A stretch of DNA of 64,000 bases from positions 1-64,000 of the forward strand of contig LKND01000001.1 of assembly GCA_001564275.1 (NCBI GenBank), written 5' to 3'. How positions within the stretch are numbered: the stretch's first letter is position 1; each line of letters opens with the position of its first letter. The notes below the pieces were generated by a model. It was not told the origin of the DNA. It made no database searches and saw nothing but the letters and a program-made list of their open reading frames with translations. Made by a program: the position numbers and the translations under genes. This stretch comes from Natrialbaceae archaeon Tc-Br11_E2g14. GTDB taxonomy: Archaea > Halobacteriota > Halobacteria > Halobacteriales > Natrialbaceae. Shown piece by piece: positions 60,672-64,000 of this stretch.

Positions 60672-63368
60672 ATGGGTATGCGATTGCACAACAGGGAGGT
60701 TCGCCAGGACGTTCGCGAACTCGGGGCCTTACTCGGGGACGTCCTCGAGGATCAGACGTCTCGAAGCGCCTTCGAAACGGTCGAATCCTGCCGAACGGCC
60801 GCCATCGATTACCGGTCCGGGGAACTCGAGTCGCGTGAACCACTCGAGACTGAACTCGAGAAACTCTCTCCACATCAACAGCGGACGGTCGCCCGTGCCT
60901 TTACCACCTATTTCGAACTGATCAATCTCGCCGAGGAGCGCGAACGGGTCCGATCGATTCGCACTGGCTCCCAGGAGGGAACACTGGACGATAGCCTCGA
61001 GGCCGCAGCAGCCGAACTGTCGGAGGCTAACCCGGAGACTGTCGAGGGTATCCTCGAGGACGTGCTGATCGAACCGACGTTCACCGCTCACCCGACCGAG
61101 GCCCGTCGCAAGACCGTCAAGGCCAAGCTTCGTTCGGTGGCGACCCACCTCGAGACGCTCGACGAACACCTGCTAACGGACAAAGAGCGCGAGCAGGTCT
61201 GGCGTGACGTCGACGCCGAGGTCACGAGTCTCTGGCAGACCCCACAGGTGCGAAAGCGACAACCGGAACCAGAAGACGAGGCGCGCAACGTCCAGTGGTA
61301 CCTCGAGAACACGCTCTTCGACGTCGTGGGCGAGGTCTACGACGAACTCGCCGACGCGCTGGACGAGGAGTTCGACACCACGCTCGACGTGCCGAAACTG
61401 TTCGAGTTCCGCTCGTGGGCCGGCAGCGACCGCGACGGCAACCCCTACGTGACGCCCGACGTCACCGCGAACACGCTGGAGCGACAGCGCGACGTCGTCA
61501 TCGACCGGTACCGGGACAAACTCAAGCGCCTTTCGGGCGTCCTCAGCCAGGACGGTAGCCGCATCGCCACTGGCAGTTCCTTCGATGTCTCCCTCGAGCG
61601 CGACCGTGAACGGCTTCCAGGCAGTGCGAAGACCGCGACCGAGCGCTATCCGGGCGAGCCCTACCGCCAGAAGCTCAAGCTCATGCGCGAGCGCCTCGAG
61701 CGCGTGGGCGACGTGCGACCCGGGGGGTACGACGACGGGGACGAACTCGTCGAGGACCTGACGGTGATCGGCCAGAGCCTTCGCGAGAACGGTGCCGAAA
61801 CGGTCGTCGAGGCCCACGTCGACCCCCTTCGGCGACAGGTCGCGACGTTCGGGCTCTCACTGGCAAGTCTCGACCTCCGGGACCACCGGGAAAACCACAC
61901 CGACGCAATCGACGAGGTCCTCGCTCGGGAGGGCATCGAGTACAAATCCCTCACTGAGGACGAGCGGGTCGAGCTGCTCACGGATGCCGTCCTGCAGGAG
62001 CAACCGATCGTCGATCTGAGCCAGACCGCGGATCTCACCGACACCTCAGCCAGGGTCGTCACCCTGTTCGACAGTCTCGCGGGTTGGCAACGGGAGTACG
62101 GTGTCGAGGCCATCGACACCTACTGCATCTCGATGAACAACGAACCCTCCCACGCACTCGAGGTGCTCTTCCTCGCCGATCAGGCCGGCATCGTCGACCT
62201 CCCCGAACACTGTGGGATCGACATCGTCCCCCTGCTCGAGACGGAGTACGCCCTCTCGGGTGCCCGCCGCATCATGGGCACGCTGTTCGAGAACGAGGCC
62301 TACTCGCAGGTGCTCGAGGCCCGTGGCCGCACCCAGGAGATCATGCTCGGTTACTCGGACTCCAACAAGGAAAACGGCTTTCTGGCGGCGAACTGGTCGC
62401 TCTACAAGAACCAGCGCCAACTGGCAGAAATCTGCACCGACCACGACGTTACTATGCGCCTGTTCCACGGTCGTGGGGGCTCGATCTCCCGCGGTGGTGG
62501 ACCGATGGGCGAGGCGCTGCTCGCCTTGCCCAACAGTACCGTGACGGGGCAGGTCAAGTTCACCGAACAGGGTGAGGCCATCGCCGAGAAGTACGGTAAT
62601 CCGCGAATCGCCGAACGCAACATCGAGCAGATGCTCAACGCACAGTTGCGATCGCGCAAGCAGGCGATCGAGACCCCCGAAGAGCGCGTCGATGACGAGT
62701 GGGTCGAGGCGATGGACCGGATGGCCGACGCCGCTCGCCGGGAATACCGCGATTTGCTCGAGAGCGACGGTTTCGTTCAGTACTTCGAGCAGGCCACGCC
62801 GATCACGGTCATCGAGGATCTCGACCTCGGGTCCCGGCCGGCCTCGCGAAGTGGCGAGCGTACCGTCGAGGACTTGCGGGCGATCCCGTGGGTGTTCTCC
62901 TGGACACAGGCCCGGTGTATCTTGCCGGGTTGGTACGCCATTGGGGCGGGCATCGACGCCTATCTCGAGGACGGGGGCGACGTCGAGACGCTCCAGACGA
63001 TGTACGACGAGTGGCCGTTCTTCCGGACAACCCTCGACAACGCCGCGCTCTCGCTCTCACGGACCGAACTCGAGATCGCGAATCGGTATGCCGACCTCGC
63101 GACGGCCGACCTGCGCGAACGATTCTTTCCGCGGATCAGTACCGAGTACGACCGTGTCGTGGAACTGATCACGACGATCGGGCGACGGGAGGAACTGCAC
63201 ACCCGCGACTGGATGGGTGAGAACCTCGAGCGACGCAACCCGTACGTCGATCCGTTGAACCTCCTCCAGACGGACCTCTTGAATCGCACACACCGAACGG
63301 ACGTCGAGGAACGAACCTTACGGCTGACGGTCAAGGGGATCGCCGCGGGGATGAAAAACACTGGGTGA
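60672..63368 (+). CDS. ppc: Phosphoenolpyruvate carboxylase
   Basis: The 898-residue protein begins MGMRLHNREVRQDVRELGAL; a second in-frame ATG at 60678 would give MRLHN. The catalytic His lies in PTFTAHPTEARRKTVKAKLR near residue 138. The signature loop LFHGRGGSISRGGGPMGEAL near residue 600 carries the essential Arg/Gly residues. Another conserved stretch is EIMLGYSDSNKENGFLAANW. The C-terminus ends in KNTG, as in homotetrameric PPC. It carboxylates PEP to oxaloacetate, replenishing the citric acid cycle. With ppsA 6 kb away it controls the PEP node. Confidence 0.96.
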   Translation: MGMRLHNREVRQDVRELGALLGDVLEDQTSRSAFETVESCRTAAIDYRSGELESREPLETELEKLSPHQQRTVARAFTTYFELINLAEERERVRSIRTGSQEGTLDDSLEAAAAELSEANPETVEGILEDVLIEPTFTAHPTEARRKTVKAKLRSVATHLETLDEHLLTDKEREQVWRDVDAEVTSLWQTPQVRKRQPEPEDEARNVQWYLENTLFDVVGEVYDELADALDEEFDTTLDVPKLFEFRSWAGSDRDGNPYVTPDVTANTLERQRDVVIDRYRDKLKRLSGVLSQDGSRIATGSSFDVSLERDRERLPGSAKTATERYPGEPYRQKLKLMRERLERVGDVRPGGYDDGDELVEDLTVIGQSLRENGAETVVEAHVDPLRRQVATFGLSLASLDLRDHRENHTDAIDEVLAREGIEYKSLTEDERVELLTDAVLQEQPIVDLSQTADLTDTSARVVTLFDSLAGWQREYGVEAIDTYCISMNNEPSHALEVLFLADQAGIVDLPEHCGIDIVPLLETEYALSGARRIMGTLFENEAYSQVLEARGRTQEIMLGYSDSNKENGFLAANWSLYKNQRQLAEICTDHDVTMRLFHGRGGSISRGGGPMGEALLALPNSTVTGQVKFTEQGEAIAEKYGNPRIAERNIEQMLNAQLRSRKQAIETPEERVDDEWVEAMDRMADAARREYRDLLESDGFVQYFEQATPITVIEDLDLGSRPASRSGERTVEDLRAIPWVFSWTQARCILPGWYAIGAGIDAYLEDGGDVETLQTMYDEWPFFRTTLDNAALSLSRTELEIANRYADLATADLRERFFPRISTEYDRVVELITTIGRREELHTRDWMGENLERRNPYVDPLNLLQTDLLNRTHRTDVEERTLRLTVKGIAAGMKNTG

Positions 63369-63481
63369 GAGCGGTCCGTCCCCATTCCGTGTCTGGGACC
63401 GTTTTACGAGTACTACCTGCGTTATACGGTGAATGTCCGGTTCCCGTACTGTTATGCGGAGCGTGTCCTATCCTCCGCTGG

Positions 63482-64000
63482 ATGCGACTGTCTGACAAAC
63501 AGCATAGACGAACGGTGCTCCTGGGGAGTATCGGGACGCTAACGATGATGGCGGGGTGTCTCGGATCTGACGACAGCGGTGATGAGTCATCAGCGGACAC
63601 CGATGCCACGGACGATACCGTCGATGACGACAGCGACGCGGAAGAATCCGGGATGACCGACGGGGAGGGAGATGACGACGCCTCACTGGATGACGCCCTG
63701 CACTTCGGCGACTCGTCGACCAGTTGGCCGCGGGGATTGGCCGACCACTCGAACAGTGGGTATCTCCCCGGACCCACGGAATCGATGACATCGTTCGAGC
63801 GGGGGCTCGAGATAGAGGCGGCTGTCGAGACGGCGTACCCACGATACGTTTTCGAGGGGGAGCGGCTGTATTCGGCGTTCGGTGACGGCACGGTTCGGGT
63901 GTACGACACGGGGGGCGAGGAGCACTGGGAACGCTCCAGTGACGTGGCGGTTGGACCATATGTTGAGGGGGATGTCGTATACGCGATAACGAGCGATGAC
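63482..64000 (+). CDS. PQQ-like propeller lipoprotein, cut by window end
   Basis: The frame starts MRLSDKQHRRTVLLGSIGTL, with a twin-arginine-type signal (HRRTVLLG) and a lipobox in MMAGCLGSD around residue 26. The mature part begins with an acidic linker (DDSGDESSADTDATDDTVDD). Then come SWPRGLADHSNSGYLPGPTE, YVFEGERLYSAFGDGTVRVY and DTGGEEHWERSSDVAVGPYV, typical of the first blades of a PQQ-like propeller. It continues past the window. It resembles the lipoprotein at 1203-2522 in layout but not in detail. Confidence 0.75.
   Translation, partial: MRLSDKQHRRTVLLGSIGTLTMMAGCLGSDDSGDESSADTDATDDTVDDDSDAEESGMTDGEGDDDASLDDALHFGDSSTSWPRGLADHSNSGYLPGPTESMTSFERGLEIEAAVETAYPRYVFEGERLYSAFGDGTVRVYDTGGEEHWERSSDVAVGPYVEGDVVYAITSDD

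Overview
The window is chromosomal DNA of a halophilic archaeon (class Halobacteria). The evidence is GC-rich coding sequence, acidic proteins dense in Asp and Glu, very frequent CTCGAG-type codon pairs, TATA boxes about 27 nt before start codons with almost no leader, Tat lipoprotein signals, and archaeal markers (TFS, GfcR, HTH-10 and TrmB regulators, OsmC, haloarchaeal universal stress proteins). The style resembles the Natrialbaceae, but that is inference.

Layout. 1-2840: an N-terminal-nucleophile amidase cut by the window start, a PQQ-type propeller lipoprotein and a small zinc-finger protein. 3310-13935: mostly core genes (thrS, HTH-10 regulator, gfcR, tRNA-Ser(TGA), crotonase, mobA-like, uridine kinase, aldo/keto reductase), broken by a gene-poor repeat-rich stretch at 9055-10140. 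14040-17439: a sulfur-trafficking module with dsrE2-tusA on one strand and rhodanese-MBL plus two YeeE/YedE halves on the other. 17845-34358: sugar uptake and degradation, namely an epimerase, an aldo/keto reductase, a five-gene Dpp/Opp-type ABC transporter, a GH3 beta-glucosidase, a TrmB regulator and a GH81 endo-beta-1,3-glucanase lipoprotein, preceded by a 1.9-kb AT-rich gap. 35073-38792: OsmC, a tandem-domain Usp, a TauE/SafE exporter with a 49-residue membrane protein, and an HTH regulator. 39150-47188: ADP-dependent sugar kinase, three Usp genes, a TreT-like trehalose synthase, a phosphoribosyltransferase, DUF2267 and a PNPOx-fold protein. 47304-64000: mixed housekeeping genes including an ABC-2 exporter, PEP synthase, BirA, TFS, PEP carboxylase and a propeller lipoprotein cut by the window end.

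How parts may work together. GH81 would cut beta-1,3-glucan outside the cell, the Dpp-type transporter would import oligosaccharides, GH3 would release glucose, and TrmB would regulate. The 39-47 kb block has the composition of a bacterial hypoxia/dormancy regulon (Usp, sugar kinase, phosphoribosyltransferase, DUF2267, PNPOx-like) but built around ADP-dependent sugar phosphorylation and trehalose turnover. A 23-bp inverted repeat (ATATTG-N11-CAATAT) lies upstream of both the tusA operon and the usp beside the sulfite exporter, which suggests one sulfur or redox regulator controls both loci.

Two families of short palindromic MITE-like repeats are scattered between genes. Family A is about 120 bp with nested inverted repeats, with about eleven full, shortened or degraded copies. 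Family B is about 80 bp with TGATACGGTTTA-type ends, four copies, two of which supply the stop codon of the upstream gene. I found no CRISPR array, rRNA or intact insertion sequence.
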